Positions 15,412-24,539 of a stretch of DNA of 64,000 bases are shown here, in pieces. A program made the translations under genes and the position numbers. The notes beneath the pieces were generated by a model. That model searched no databases, was not told where the DNA came from, and saw nothing but the letters and a program-made list of their open reading frames with translations. This DNA comes from Skermanella rosea (lineage in GTDB: Bacteria > Pseudomonadota > Alphaproteobacteria > Azospirillales > Azospirillaceae). Where the stretch lies: contig NZ_CP086111.1 of assembly GCF_016806835.2 (NCBI RefSeq), positions 5,511,471-5,575,470 on the forward strand, written 5' to 3'. Within the stretch, counting starts at the first letter, position 1; the number at the start of each line of letters is the position of its first letter.

Positions 15412-15879
15412 ATGATGACCCCTCGCTTGGCGGAACCTCACAAGGCTGCTCCCGCAGCGATCAAGGCGATGATGGCGCTGGAATCAGCCCTCGGCGCCAG
15501 CGGGCTCGACCACGGCCTGCTCGAACTCGTGAAGTTGCGTGCCTCTCAGATCAACGGCTGCGCCTTCTGCATCCACATGCACGCCACATATCTGCGCAAG
15601 CACGGCGAGACCGAAATGCGCCTTTACATGCTGAACGCCTGGCGCGAATCCTCGTTCTACAGCGCGCGGGAGAGGGCGGCGCTCGGTTGGACCGAGGCGC
15701 TCACCCGACTGGCCGAAACCGGCGCGCCGGATGCGGACTACGCGTTGCTCAGGGCGGAGTTCTCGGAGGAGGAGCAGGTGAACCTGACCCTGGCGATCGG
15801 CGCCATCAACACCTGGAACCGATTGCAGGTCGGCTTCCGGGCAGCCCACCCGGTGGATGGCGCCCGTGACCGGGCCTAG
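15412..15879 (+). CDS. carboxymuconolactone decarboxylase family protein (AhpD-like)
   Basis: This encodes 155 residues from ATG 15412 (15415 also fits the GGAG site). The CMD core carries NGCAFCIHMH, the CxxC-x3-H redox/proton-relay motif of AhpD-type proteins, in the all-helical fold. The gene overlaps the ECF sigma gene by 23 bases. ECF41 sigma factors are known to be linked to, and to control, carboxymuconolactone decarboxylase, oxidoreductase or epimerase genes, so this is the probable target of that sigma factor. It is unlikely to act in the catechol pathway at 47-58 kb. Confidence 0.88.
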   Translation: MMTPRLAEPHKAAPAAIKAMMALESALGASGLDHGLLELVKLRASQINGCAFCIHMHATYLRKHGETEMRLYMLNAWRESSFYSARERAALGWTEALTRLAETGAPDADYALLRAEFSEEEQVNLTLAIGAINTWNRLQVGFRAAHPVDGARDRA

Positions 15880-16753
15880 CAGCTCCGCCTGCTCGTTCGA
15901 GACGCACCGGCCACGGCTGGTGCGTCTCGCCTATCGCATGCTCGGATCATGGTCCGATGCCGAGGATATCGTGCAGGACGCTTGGCTGCGCTGGCGGCAG
16001 GTCGATGAGGCCACCGTGGGCGAACCCGCCGCCTATCTCAGCCGAACCGTGACGCGCCTGTGCCTCGATGTCATGAAGTCCGCCCGCGCCCAGCGGGAGA
16101 TCTATGTGGGCTCCTGGCTCCCCGAGCCGATCGTCGAGGCGGAGGACGAGGAGATCCGGTCCGACGAGCTGACGCTGACCCTGATGCTCGCCCTGGAGCG
16201 GCTTTCACCGCTGGAACGCGCCGCCTTCCTGCTGCACGACGTGTTCGGCGTTCCGCTGGACGAGATCGCCGGCACACTCGACCGCGATCCCGCGGCCGTG
16301 CGTCAGCTCGCCGTCCGCGCACGCAAGCACGTCCAGGAGGCGCGCCCGCGCTACAAAGTCGAGCGCGAGGAAGGCGATCGCCTTGCCCAAGCCTTCTTCA
16401 CCGCCTCGACGACGGGCGACATTGCCGGCCTGCGCGCCATGCTGGCGCATAACGTTGTGATGAAAGCGGACGGCGGCGGCAAGGTGCTCGCTTTCCTCAA
16501 CCCCATCGTCGGCATCGAGCGGGTGGTGCGCCTCTTCGCCGGCCTGTACCGCAAGCTCACAGCGCAGCCGGCGGTATTCATCAGGACGATGTGGATCGAC
16601 GGGCTGCCTGGCTATCTGAGTCGCGAGCGCGACAACGTATTGCAGACCACCGCGGTCGAGATCGAGGACGGACGCATCACCGCCGTCTACATCACCCGCA
16701 ATCCGGACAAGCTCAGGCACATCGCGGAGGCTGTCGGCGAGGACGGAAGGTAA
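15857..16753 (+). CDS. ECF41-type RNA polymerase sigma factor (SigJ-like)
   Basis: This encodes 298 residues. Region 2 includes RLAYRMLGSWSDAEDIVQDAWLRW and region 4 includes LSPLERAAFLLHDVFGVPLDEIA. A SnoaL-like C-terminal domain of about 110 residues follows. Two signatures of the ECF41 group are present: DGGGK (in KADGGGKVLAF) and NPDKL near the end. In that group the C-terminal domain, not a separate anti-sigma factor, controls activity. The neighbouring CMD gene overlaps it and is the usual partner. Confidence 0.92.
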   Translation: MAPVTGPSSSACSFETHRPRLVRLAYRMLGSWSDAEDIVQDAWLRWRQVDEATVGEPAAYLSRTVTRLCLDVMKSARAQREIYVGSWLPEPIVEAEDEEIRSDELTLTLMLALERLSPLERAAFLLHDVFGVPLDEIAGTLDRDPAAVRQLAVRARKHVQEARPRYKVEREEGDRLAQAFFTASTTGDIAGLRAMLAHNVVMKADGGGKVLAFLNPIVGIERVVRLFAGLYRKLTAQPAVFIRTMWIDGLPGYLSRERDNVLQTTAVEIEDGRITAVYITRNPDKLRHIAEAVGEDGR

Positions 16754-16764
16754 CATGCCATCCA

Positions 16765-16963
16765 CTGACGTGGCCAGGACCAGCGGGTCGATCCCATGTC
16801 GCTCGCGAAGGCGGCCCGTGTAGAAGCCCTGCTCCATGGTGAAGCGGGTCGCCGGCAGCGCGGGGCGTGTCACGCCAGCCGCCTTCATCCGACCGGCGGT
16901 GGCATCCAAGATGTGGATCAGCGGCAGGTCGACAGCTGCTTCCAGCGTTGGCGCCATCTTCAT
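16765..16963 (-). pseudogene. relic of an aspartate/glutamate racemase gene
   Basis: The minus frame begins MKMAPTLEAAVDLPLIHI, then LDATAGRMKAAG, LPATRFTMEQGFYTGRL and RERHGIDPLV. IPLLHIADATA and GTRFTMEQ-FY are hallmarks of the central part of these racemases. The first third and the last third are absent, and the frame runs on into the antisense of the sigma gene. A GGAGG before the ATG may be coincidence. Confidence 0.55.
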
Positions 16964-17060
16964 GGTTCCTCCCGTTCAGGTGAGCTTTCTGCGGCGCCGG
17001 CGATCCGACAATGCCGCAAACGGGTAGCCCCGCGCGCAGCCCGGCCGCCGTCCGGCCGCC

Positions 17061-17840
17061 TCAGGCGTTCCGGAGAACCTGGGGCAGGATCTGTTCCAGC
17101 GCTTCAATGCGCGCCCTGGGCGCCGGGTGGGTGGAGATGAAGGCGGGCGCGGTTCGTCCCCCGACGCGCTCCATCCGCCGCCACAGCTCCACCGCTTCCC
17201 GGGGGTCGAAGCGCGCCCTGGCCATGGTCAGCAGCCCGAGCTCGTCGGCCTCCAGCTCCTGGCGGCGCGAATAGGGCAGTTCCAGCCCGAACTCCACCCC
17301 GACGCCGAGCAGCGCCGCGATCTCGTTGGCATAGGCGACGTCCCCGATCTGGAGGGCGGCGCTGACCAGCCGCAGGCCCAGCTGCTTGGCCGCCGCGACG
17401 CTCAGCCGTTCCTGGGAATGCTCGGCCTGGTTATGCCCGATCTCGTGGCCGATCACGGCGGCGAGCTGGTCCTCGTTGGCGGCGACCCGGAACATGCCTT
17501 CGAACACGCCGATCTTGCCGCCTGGGAGCGCGAAGGCGTTGGGTTCGTCGCGGGCGAAGACGACCATTTCCCACCGGGCGGGGTCCTCGCCGGCCGCCTG
17601 GAGCAGGCGCCGGCCGACCGCCTGGAGGGCCTGCTGCAGGTCCCGCGCCTGCGACACCGGCGTCTGCGCCCGGATGCGCTGCCAGCTTTCCACCCCGAGC
17701 TGGCGGACGGTCTCGTCGGAAACGAGCTGGATCGGGAAACCGCCGATCTCGTCGCAGCCGGCGACCAGCGGCGCCGCGGCGACGCCGGCAAGAAGGCCGA
17801 GCATGCGGCGGCGGTTCAGCGGCGGGGAACAGGAGCACAT
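17061..17840 (-). CDS. M48-family zinc metalloprotease, lipoprotein
   Basis: I start at ATG 17840 because the product then opens with MCSCSPPLNRRRMLGLLAG and a lipobox ending PLVAGC. The remaining frame upstream to 17987 looks random. The mature domain has HEIGH (in VIGHEIGHNQAEHSQ) and the third zinc ligand in RRQELEADELGL. At 259 residues it is a minimal M48 (Oma1/BepA-like) protease. It probably degrades misfolded envelope proteins. It is divergent from the SGNH hydrolase gene. Confidence 0.9.
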   Translation of the reverse strand: MCSCSPPLNRRRMLGLLAGVAAAPLVAGCDEIGGFPIQLVSDETVRQLGVESWQRIRAQTPVSQARDLQQALQAVGRRLLQAAGEDPARWEMVVFARDEPNAFALPGGKIGVFEGMFRVAANEDQLAAVIGHEIGHNQAEHSQERLSVAAAKQLGLRLVSAALQIGDVAYANEIAALLGVGVEFGLELPYSRRQELEADELGLLTMARARFDPREAVELWRRMERVGGRTAPAFISTHPAPRARIEALEQILPQVLRNA

Positions 17841-18010
17841 GGGGAATAGATAGCCTGACGGTGGAGCGGAGCCAAGCCACCAACGGGCGGACGGGCATGC
17901 GGGTTGCGTGGGTCCGGTCCCGGCGTCCAGGTCCTTCCGGGAGCGTTCGCCCGGACGGACTGTTGGCCCAGGGGCTGAAGCCGTCATCGACCTGGAAGGG
18001 GGACAGGCCC

Positions 18011-18658
18011 ATGGGCCATCTGGTGCTGCTCGGAGATTCCGTGTTCGACAATGCCGCCTATGTCGGGGGCGGCCCCGACGTGGTGGCGCAGCTGCGCGAC
18101 CGTCTGCCGGCCGGGTGGCGGGCGACGCTGCGGGCGGTGGACGGCAGCCTGATCGGCGGCGTGGAACGGCAGCTCGACCGGCTTCCGGCGGATGCGACGC
18201 ACCTGGTCGTCAGCACGGGCGGCAACGACGCGCTGGGCTACGCGAGCGTCCTGGAAGCCGGGGCGCGGTCGGTGGCGGAGGCGGTGGACAGGCTCGCCAC
18301 CATCCGGGAACGGTTCGGCCGGGATTACGAAGCCATGCTCGACCGGGTGCTGGAGCGGGGCCTTCCCACTTCCGTCTGCACGATCTACGACACCCGGATA
18401 CCGGAGCCCCGCCGGCGCCTGGTGGTGGCGGCGCTGTGCCTGCTGAACGACCGCATCACCCGCGCCGCCTTCGCCCGCGGGCTGCCGCTGGTGGACCTGC
18501 GCCTCGTCTGCGACCGGGACGAGGACTATGCCAATCCCATCGAACCGTCGGTGCGCGGCGGAGAGAAGATCGCTGCGGCGATCGCCGGTCTGGCGGTCGG
18601 GCCGATGTCGGGGGAGCCGGGCGGCGGTGGGGAGCGGTCAGTGGTGGCGGCGCGGTGA
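18011..18658 (+). CDS. SGNH/GDSL hydrolase family protein
   Basis: This encodes 215 residues from ATG 18011 (MGHLVLLGDSVFDNAAY), preceded by GGGGGACAGG. Block I is LLGDSVFDN (Ser near residue 9) and block III is STGGNDALG. The usual C-terminal D-x-x-H of block V is replaced by IEPSVRGGEKIA, so I cannot see the catalytic His. There is no signal peptide. It may be an esterase of unknown substrate or a non-catalytic relative. Confidence 0.82.
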   Translation: MGHLVLLGDSVFDNAAYVGGGPDVVAQLRDRLPAGWRATLRAVDGSLIGGVERQLDRLPADATHLVVSTGGNDALGYASVLEAGARSVAEAVDRLATIRERFGRDYEAMLDRVLERGLPTSVCTIYDTRIPEPRRRLVVAALCLLNDRITRAAFARGLPLVDLRLVCDRDEDYANPIEPSVRGGEKIAAAIAGLAVGPMSGEPGGGGERSVVAAR

Positions 18659-18759
18659 AGAGGGGGCGGGCGGGCGGGCCGGTGTTCGGAGGGATGAGAA
18701 AACACGTCCACCAGGCATTGCGCGGCGGCTTGGCATGGGCTATGGTCCGTCCCGTCGCT

Positions 18760-18836
<77 letters not shown>

Positions 18837-18908
18837 CTTTTCCGGCCTTTCCGGGTCTAACATCCCGCTAAAATCCCACTACGATGGGCGAAGCGCCCCC
18901 GTCAGGTG

Positions 18909-19927
18909 TCAGTAAGCGCTGGAGCCTTCCTTGGTGTCCGGATGCGATACGTCCTTGGCGCTGTAGACGGTCAGCTGGGCGGCGATTTTGGTTCTGGCGC
19001 GGTCGCATGGGCTGGGTGTCTGGTAGGCCGGATTGGCGAGCTCAGGTTTTTCCCCGAGACGGGTCTGGACGACCTGGTCGGGTGACTGGCCGTCGAGGAC
19101 GCGCTGTCGTCGTGCGTTGTAGGCAAGGTTGTAGCCGTGGAGCAGGCGTTCGAGGGCGCTGTGGGTGCCGATGCACATGAGCAGCACCTCCTGCCCGATG
19201 CGGCCGTTGAAGCGCTCGACCATGCCGTTGGTCTGGGGCGTGTACGGTTTGGTCTTGCGGTGGTCGATGCCCAGTTTGCGGCAGGCCGCCTCGAAGCCGT
19301 CAGCGGTGAAGCAGCTGCCGCGGTCGGTCAGGACATGGGTCACCTTGAAGGGGAAGGCGGCGGCCGCTTCTCTCAGGAAGGCCGTGGCGCAGGCTTCGGT
19401 TTCCTCGTCCTTGACGGCGAGGTGAACCTGCGCGAGGCACGGTCGATCGCGACGTAGAGGTAGCGCTTGCGCGGTCCGGAGCCGATCACGTGCAGCTTGG
19501 GCAGATGTTTGATGTCGATGTGCACGAAGCCGAGGTCGTACTCCTTGAACGGCTTGGTGACTTTCCTCGGGACGGAGGGAACCGGCAGTCGGCCCAGGCC
19601 TTCGGCTTTGAGGATGCGGTAGATGCTGTCGCGGTTGAGGTGGGGCAGGAAGTGGCGGAGCGTGAAGGTCAGGTCGTCGAGCGCGAAGCCGGTCATACGG
19701 CGCAGGTGGCAGACGATAGCGCGCTCCTCTTCGGTGGCCCGCCAGCGCAGGTGCATGGGACGCGAGGAGTGGTCCCGGCAATCCTCGGCGCCGCGCCTGC
19801 GCCACTTGCGGATGGTCTCGGTGCTGACGCCGTAGCGTTTGGCCAGCTCGCCCGAGGGCTCGGTCGAGCGAGCGATTTCGGCACGCACGGCCGGTGTGGT
19901 TCGGGCATTGGGATGGATCTGATACAT
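18909..19927 (-). pseudogene. IS481-family transposase, frameshifted
   Basis: The N-terminal part starts at 19927 (MYQIHPNARTTPAVR), with a helix-turn-helix (LAKRYGVSTETIRKWR) and the first catalytic stretch FVHIDIKHLP. Near 19435 one base is missing. The rest continues in another frame: HVLTDRGSCF, KPYTPQTNGMVERFNG and a C-terminus at 18909. HIDIK, TDRG and NGMVERF carry the D, D and E of the DDE core. The full protein would be about 335 residues. I could not fix the terminal inverted repeats with confidence. Confidence 0.85.
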
Positions 19928-19980
19928 GGGCAGGCCTCCATGGATCGTTCGACATCCGCCGCATGCCGATGATCAGGGTG

Positions 19981-20072
19981 TTCCGAACGGCGGTGGGCCC
20001 TCAAGCCTGGCCCTGCGGGCCCCCGCCGCTAGCGCGGCGGCTGCGGGCTTGACCGCCCACCGCCGTTCGGAA
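19981..20072. repeat. compound hairpin with 17-bp perfect arms
   Basis: The 17 bases at 19981-19997 (TTCCGAACGGCGGTGGG) recur in reverse complement at 20056-20072. An inner pair, TCAAGCC with GGCTTGA, continues the stem, and the loop holds a CCGCCGC/GCGGCGG palindrome. This 92-base unit lies between the IS481 and IS701 remnants. It could be a MITE, an element end or a structured RNA. No frame crosses it convincingly. Confidence 0.55.
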
Positions 20073-20225
20073 GATCCGGCTCTTCATCGAGTTCGACGGA
20101 CCGGACTGGCTGGTGCTCCCGCGCGCCTAGTGGGCCGGCGAAGTGCCAGGCATAAGCCTCTATCGCCCAACAGACCCGATCCCAACAACGTTCCGCCACT
20201 ACACACTTAGTATTACAGCCGGTCT

Positions 20226-20805
20226 TTATCGGTTTGGGTATGACGCCTCCAGTGGCAGCGGCGAGCGCGTTGTTGATGTCGTCGTCGCCAGAGTGACCAG
20301 GCGATAGCGGCGGTAGGACCGGGGCTTGGCCGGCCGGCGAGACTGGCGAGGAGGGTGCGGATCTCCGGAACGGTGAGCGGCAGAAGGTTGGCCTGAAGAT
20401 CGACAGTCTCCGGCCCCCCCGATGGCCGCCGCTCGCACGACGGTCAGGAACGCCAGGGCCAGCATGGCGAGCGTGACATGGCGGTGCCAGGCCGTCCAGG
20501 TGCGGACCTCGTACTGGTCCAGCCCGACCTCGCCCTTGGCCGCTTCGAAGCAGGATTCAATGGTCCACCGAGTTCCGGCGACATTCACCAGGGCGCTGAC
20601 CGGCGTGGTCTCGGGGGCGAAGGTCAGGTAGTACGTGAGCTTGTCCGGCTCGGTGAGGGAGCGACGGACCAGCAGGCCTCGGTTCCATCCAGGCTGAAGA
20701 GAGGGATACTCCCTGTAGGCCCAGTCGTACAGGCGTGGTCCCTTGCCGCCATCGCCGGCGCTCAGCCACTGCCAGTCCCCGGGTATAATGTGCCAAGCTG
20801 AACAT
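20226..20805 (-). pseudogene. IS701-family transposase, 3' remnant with frameshifts
   Basis: One frame carries [20 protein letters not shown], then [20 protein letters not shown]. This is the strongly conserved C-terminal catalytic region of IS701 transposases. Other frames on the same strand supply further pieces (for example [13 protein letters not shown] and WSLWRRRHQ) that belong to the same protein. The first half of the gene is missing and at least two frameshifts are needed. It is inactive. Confidence 0.7.
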
Positions 20806-20895
20806 AGTCTTAAGAATGTAAGCGTGACCTATTCATGATAAGGCTTTTTAGCATCATCGCTACGCCGTATGCGATGTTCCTGAAAGCTCCTAACC

Positions 20896-21315
20896 TCAAA
20901 TTAAATCTAAATTCTGGCTAATTAGCCAGATTTGGGTTTTGGATTTTTCAATGATGCTTGACCAAGCCAACGCATCTGATCGCGCTGAATCGATCTGGTT
21001 TACAGGCTCATCCAAGAGGATAGCTAATGACGTATGGTCTGCAATCATGATTGTCGCACAAACCAAGCAATTTGATAATCCAGAACTAAATAAATAAGAC
21101 TGCGCTGATTCAAATGGACATAAAATATCTTTCCCATTATTGATCCACCAAGAAGCTTGTTGATTTTCCATAAACATCTGAGCGAGTAGTTGGATTTGGA
21201 CAACATCTTTCGGAAAAACCGATTTTAGAACAAATTCTGTTCTACTTACAATTGGTTTCATGAAGTGGCGAATCACTATCGCTCGTTGTATTTCACTCTC
21301 TTGCCCATTCATCAT
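20896..21315 (-). CDS. hypothetical protein in AT-rich DNA
   Basis: This encodes 139 residues from ATG 21315. It contains FVLKSVFPKDVVQIQLLAQ, a Trp pair (ASWWINNGKD) and IMIADHTSLAILLDEPVNQ. I recognise no domain. The region is markedly richer in A+T than the flanks, so the gene is probably foreign. It lies between the IS701 remnant and an orphan gene. A role in a small toxin or defence unit is possible but unsupported. Confidence 0.45.
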   Translation of the reverse strand: MMNGQESEIQRAIVIRHFMKPIVSRTEFVLKSVFPKDVVQIQLLAQMFMENQQASWWINNGKDILCPFESAQSYLFSSGLSNCLVCATIMIADHTSLAILLDEPVNQIDSARSDALAWSSIIEKSKTQIWLISQNLDLI

Positions 21316-21566
21316 CTATCTCACTCGTATTCGGGATTTTCGATAACCTCACCCGAGCTAACGCTGGTACAAGAAGTCAACATAAAGAAAATATATTATT
21401 GTAATCACAGATTAAGATTTCATTGCGAGTGCGAGAGCGGCTTATTCTATCTTTAAGGTGAACCAGATAGACCGTTTTAGTGAGACCACTTGAAGCCGTT
21501 TTACTTTCTGTTCCTATTGGCTGATAGCGTCATTCGAGCGCCGAGAACCACTCTGCCACACTCCTA

Positions 21567-22073
21567 ATGCAGAACTTGTCGTTTACGCTGGTTCAACCGA
21601 TTTTTGTCCTCATGGATATCACGCCAGACACACGCCTCAGGTTCATGCCCGCCCCTAGGTCACTCGCATGCATGTCCCGCCTAGTTTTAGCAGGCGCAGG
21701 ATACCCGGCAGCCATGAAAGAATTCATAGACCATCTGATCGAAGTAGCGGAGTGGAGTGACGGCCACTTAGTCGTGCCAACTGCTGTTTATGATGAAGAG
21801 CCAGAAGTTTTGGATAATAGTATGCTGCACGCGCATGTTGGTGGCATGGCTGAACACTTGGCGCGGTTGGTGGGCGGCAATGCTCCGCCGTGGTGCGAGA
21901 AGCCCTGCTATTTTCTGCAAGGTACGTACTTCTTGTATGGAGAGCGGTCGCGGCTGTTCCTGCTCGAATCGACCCCGGAAGCTTTTCGCCGTCGCGGACT
22001 TTTCTGTGGCCCCGTTTTGCAAAAGCTGGTCACAGCCTTGAAGATTTCTACCTCTGATGCACACATCCCATAG
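21567..22073 (+). CDS. hypothetical protein
   Basis: The open frame gives 168 residues. Better starts may be ATG 21612 or 21672, since the first 35 residues look unstructured and no ribosome site is clear. Visible features are LVLAGAGYPAAMKEFIDHLI, WSDGHLVVPTAVYDEE and a His-rich MLHAHVGGMAEHL, followed by a Cys pair (PPWCEKPCYF). I see no membrane segment and no known family. Composition is intermediate between core and AT-rich DNA. Confidence 0.45.
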   Translation: MQNLSFTLVQPIFVLMDITPDTRLRFMPAPRSLACMSRLVLAGAGYPAAMKEFIDHLIEVAEWSDGHLVVPTAVYDEEPEVLDNSMLHAHVGGMAEHLARLVGGNAPPWCEKPCYFLQGTYFLYGERSRLFLLESTPEAFRRRGLFCGPVLQKLVTALKISTSDAHIP

Positions 22074-22229
22074 TTGTTGATACGACTAATGGACTAACCA
22101 CAAAACCATCGTCCTGCCCCTTTCTTTTATGCATACGCGCAATAACCTTTGGTTTGGTACGATATAGAAGTTGTATCCTGTATAGTTTTGTCAGAGGCAG
22201 CGTTGTTCCTCGATCCGAAAGAGAGAAGT

Positions 22230-22390
22230 GCTGTAGGTTCCGAAGAGCAACACAGGAATATCTTGCTGTTTGCCTACGTGGACGGCGAATTGGATGCAGC
22301 GCAGCGGCGTCTTGTCGAAGATTTGCTTGCCCGCGATCCGGATGCTCGTCAGCGGATCGCACAGACGCGTCAACTCGATGCCTGGCATTT
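22230..22390 (+). pseudogene. N-terminal relic of an anti-sigma-factor-like gene
   Basis: The plus frame includes SEEQHRNILLFAYVDGELDA and then RLVEDLLARDPDARQRIAQT. The YVDGELD-x-LLA-DP-AR pattern opens many membrane-bound anti-sigma factors. Similarity stops near 22390, immediately before the 3' end of the IS110 gene, so the insertion apparently cut the gene. No start codon of good quality is seen. Confidence 0.45.
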
Positions 22391-22405
22391 ATGCTCCTGT
22401 ATATG

Positions 22406-23383
22406 TCAACCGGCATTTTGGTCAGATGGAGCGGGTTTGGATGAATGGCACAAATGGCCGAAGATTTCCCGCACCACGAAGCGCTTGAGACAGCGCATGA
22501 TCTCGGGCTTGCTCTTTCCTTCCGCGGTTCGGCGCCGGACGTAGTCGATCGTAGGCTGGTGGCCGCGCATGCGCACGACGACCACGCGGTGAAGGGCGGC
22601 GTTGGCCCGCCGGTTGCCACCGCGGTTGAGCCTGTAGCGGGTGACCTTGCGGCTGGAGGCTGGCATCGGGCAGGCGCCGCAGAACTTGGCAAGAGCGCCC
22701 TCGGAGTGGATCCGCTCCGGGTTGTCGCCGACCAGGATCAGCATTTCCGCGGCGGTACCTGACTTGATGCCATAGGCCTTCACCAGCGTCGGGGCGCAGT
22801 GCTCGAACAAGGCCTCGAGGTGAGCGTCGTGGGCCTTGATCTCGGCGTCAAGGTCGAGCCATCGACGCGCGAGGGCGCTCAGGCTGGCCTTGGCCGAAGC
22901 GGTTGGGGACGTCATCGCCCCCGGACGCAGCGCGGCGAGATGACGGACCAGCGCCATCGTGCCCGTGATCGTTTCAAGCTTCTCGCGCAGGCCAGCCGGC
23001 ACGACGATTATGACGGCCTTCAAGGTCAGCATGGCCTGGGTTCGTGCCTTGACGGCCGTGTCTCGGGCAACCTTCAGGTGGCGGATCATCTCGACCCGGC
23101 CAGTGGACGCCTTGGGCAGGCCGGTGGCTTGGCCACCGAGCACGGCGCGGGCGGCGCCCTCCACATCGAGATGATCGGTCTTGCCGTGCTGGCGCCGCAG
23201 CCGCCGGTCGGGGCGGCTGACCTCGTGAACGGTGTAGCCGCCGTCACGAAGGGCGCGGGCGAGACCGGCGCCGTACGAGCCAGTGCCCTCGATGCCGAAG
23301 GCGTGGATGGTTCCGAGCGACGCCGCCCAGGTTTCAAGCTGGCGGTAGCCATGACAGCCGACCTTGATCGTCAGCTCGGCCAC
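22406..23383 (-). mobile_element. IS110-family transposase gene, 5' end damaged
   Basis: This encodes 325 residues. The N-terminal RuvC-like DEDD domain includes FGIEGTGSYGAGLARALRD and HGKTDHLDVEGAA. The C-terminal transposase_20 domain has KAYGIKSGTAAEMLILVGDN and LNRGGNRRANAALH, with the expected Ser near FCGACPMPASSRKVTRY. The usual first motif VDTHKHTHAAVAITGFG is found just upstream (about 23390-23440) but in another frame, so the element lost its proper start. IS110 elements lack long terminal repeats, and I could not set exact ends. Confidence 0.85.
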
Positions 23384-23467
23384 CCGGCGCCGAAGCCGGT
23401 AATCGCCACAGCGGCGTGGGTGTGCTTGTGGGTATCGACACGCTTCGTCTCAATGCATGCCGCCACC

Positions 23468-23572
23468 TACAATACCTTCAACCTGCAGCGCCATCTGATT
23501 TCCCGCCGCACCCTGCGCACCTTCCGGGCCCAGGCCATGGCCGATTGGAATGCTGCTGCCACTGCTGCATGA
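23468..23572 (+). pseudogene. IS6-family transposase, C-terminal fragment
   Basis: The last 34 residues of the frame read YNTFNLQRHLISRRTLRTF and then RAQAMADWNAAATAA before a stop. This matches the conserved tail of IS6-like transposases of Rhodospirillales. Nothing upstream belongs to the same protein because the IS110 remnant intervenes. It is a fragment left by element-on-element insertion. Confidence 0.5.
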
Positions 23573-23978
23573 AAGTTGTCAAAGGTTCAGGGATTCTGCG
23601 CGGTGGCCAAGTTCACGTGACAATGCTCCAATATGGTAAAACACTGCTTTGTTAACTTCTTTCGAAAAACAACATTTGTCGAACGGATTATTATTTTCTC
23701 GAAGAATACCACCGGTTGTCCTTTTGCGGGATAATTTATTCGTTTTCGGAGATAAATCGAAGCTCTAATCGCAAACCGTAATTCATAGAAAAGGACCCGC
23801 ACTCTAAAAGGTTGTACCAGCGCCGCTCTCTCATGCTTTCCGCGATGTCCGCCACTTCTTAAAAAACATGAGGTCTAATCACGGCTTAACCGGCCCTGGA
23901 CATTTTGAGTCGTCCGACCCGCGGGTCTAAGCAGCCTGCGCGGGTGGACGGAGCAAAGCACTTTTCTCGAGGTCTGAC
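23573..23978. other. AT-rich intergenic region with a 12-bp palindrome
   Basis: No convincing gene is seen in these 400 bases. A 71-codon minus frame has no ribosome site or family resemblance. Composition is low in G+C until about 23900. The perfect palindrome GACCCGCGGGTC lies at 23916-23927, followed by TAAG and CCTGCGCGGGTGG. Its GCGGGTCTA word recurs in tandem repeats after the primase gene at 26.8 kb, so both may be replication or regulatory sites of one element. Confidence 0.5.
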
Positions 23979-24536
23979 ATGTCTCTCGTTATTGATACCG
24001 GCTACCAGCAGTTCCGCAGCGCCGACGTTGGTCTCTCTTATTTCAGCGATGCCAGCAAGGACGGCGTCATTCCGGCGCAGAGCTATTCCTTGCGTACCCG
24101 TGACGGCCGCATCGTTTATGACGCCATCAGAACTGACGGCGTCGTTTTCGACATTTACGACGGCGGTCTAAAAACCGGTTGGTGCCGCAGCACCGGCGAA
24201 ATCGGCCTACCGCCCGATTGGCGTTTCAATGCCAGCTTGGGCAAATTCGAGCCGAAGCCCGAAGGCGAGGGCTGGAAGCGCGGCTTCTCGATCCCCGTCG
24301 CGATCACGAAAACCAACTTCGCGCTGTGGGAACAGGCCCAGACCGCCAGCTTCCAGGCGGTGTGCGACGTCGCCGTCAAGATCAGCCGCATGGAGAGGCC
24401 CGATGGCAAGCTGCCAGTCGTGTGCCACACCGGATTCCGCGAGATCCGCCTAGCCAAAGGGCCGCTCCAGGTCCCGGTGCTGGAAGTGGTCAAGTGGACC
24501 CAGCGCCCGACCTGCCTGCCCCCGCTCGGCTACTGA
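23979..24536 (+). CDS. hypothetical protein, partner of the primase-helicase gene
   Basis: This encodes 185 residues from ATG 23979 (GAGG 8 bases upstream). The protein is mixed alpha/beta with many aromatic residues (GYQQFRSADVGLSYF, WCRSTGEIGLPPDWRF). A Cys-containing motif, KLPVVCHTGFREIRL, is followed by a Pro-rich end. The gene stops 3 bases before the primase-helicase start, so the two are co-transcribed. By position it could be a single-strand-binding or other replication accessory protein, but no known fold is recognisable. Confidence 0.65.
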   Translation: MSLVIDTGYQQFRSADVGLSYFSDASKDGVIPAQSYSLRTRDGRIVYDAIRTDGVVFDIYDGGLKTGWCRSTGEIGLPPDWRFNASLGKFEPKPEGEGWKRGFSIPVAITKTNFALWEQAQTASFQAVCDVAVKISRMERPDGKLPVVCHTGFREIRLAKGPLQVPVLEVVKWTQRPTCLPPLGY

Positions 24537-24539
24537 TCC

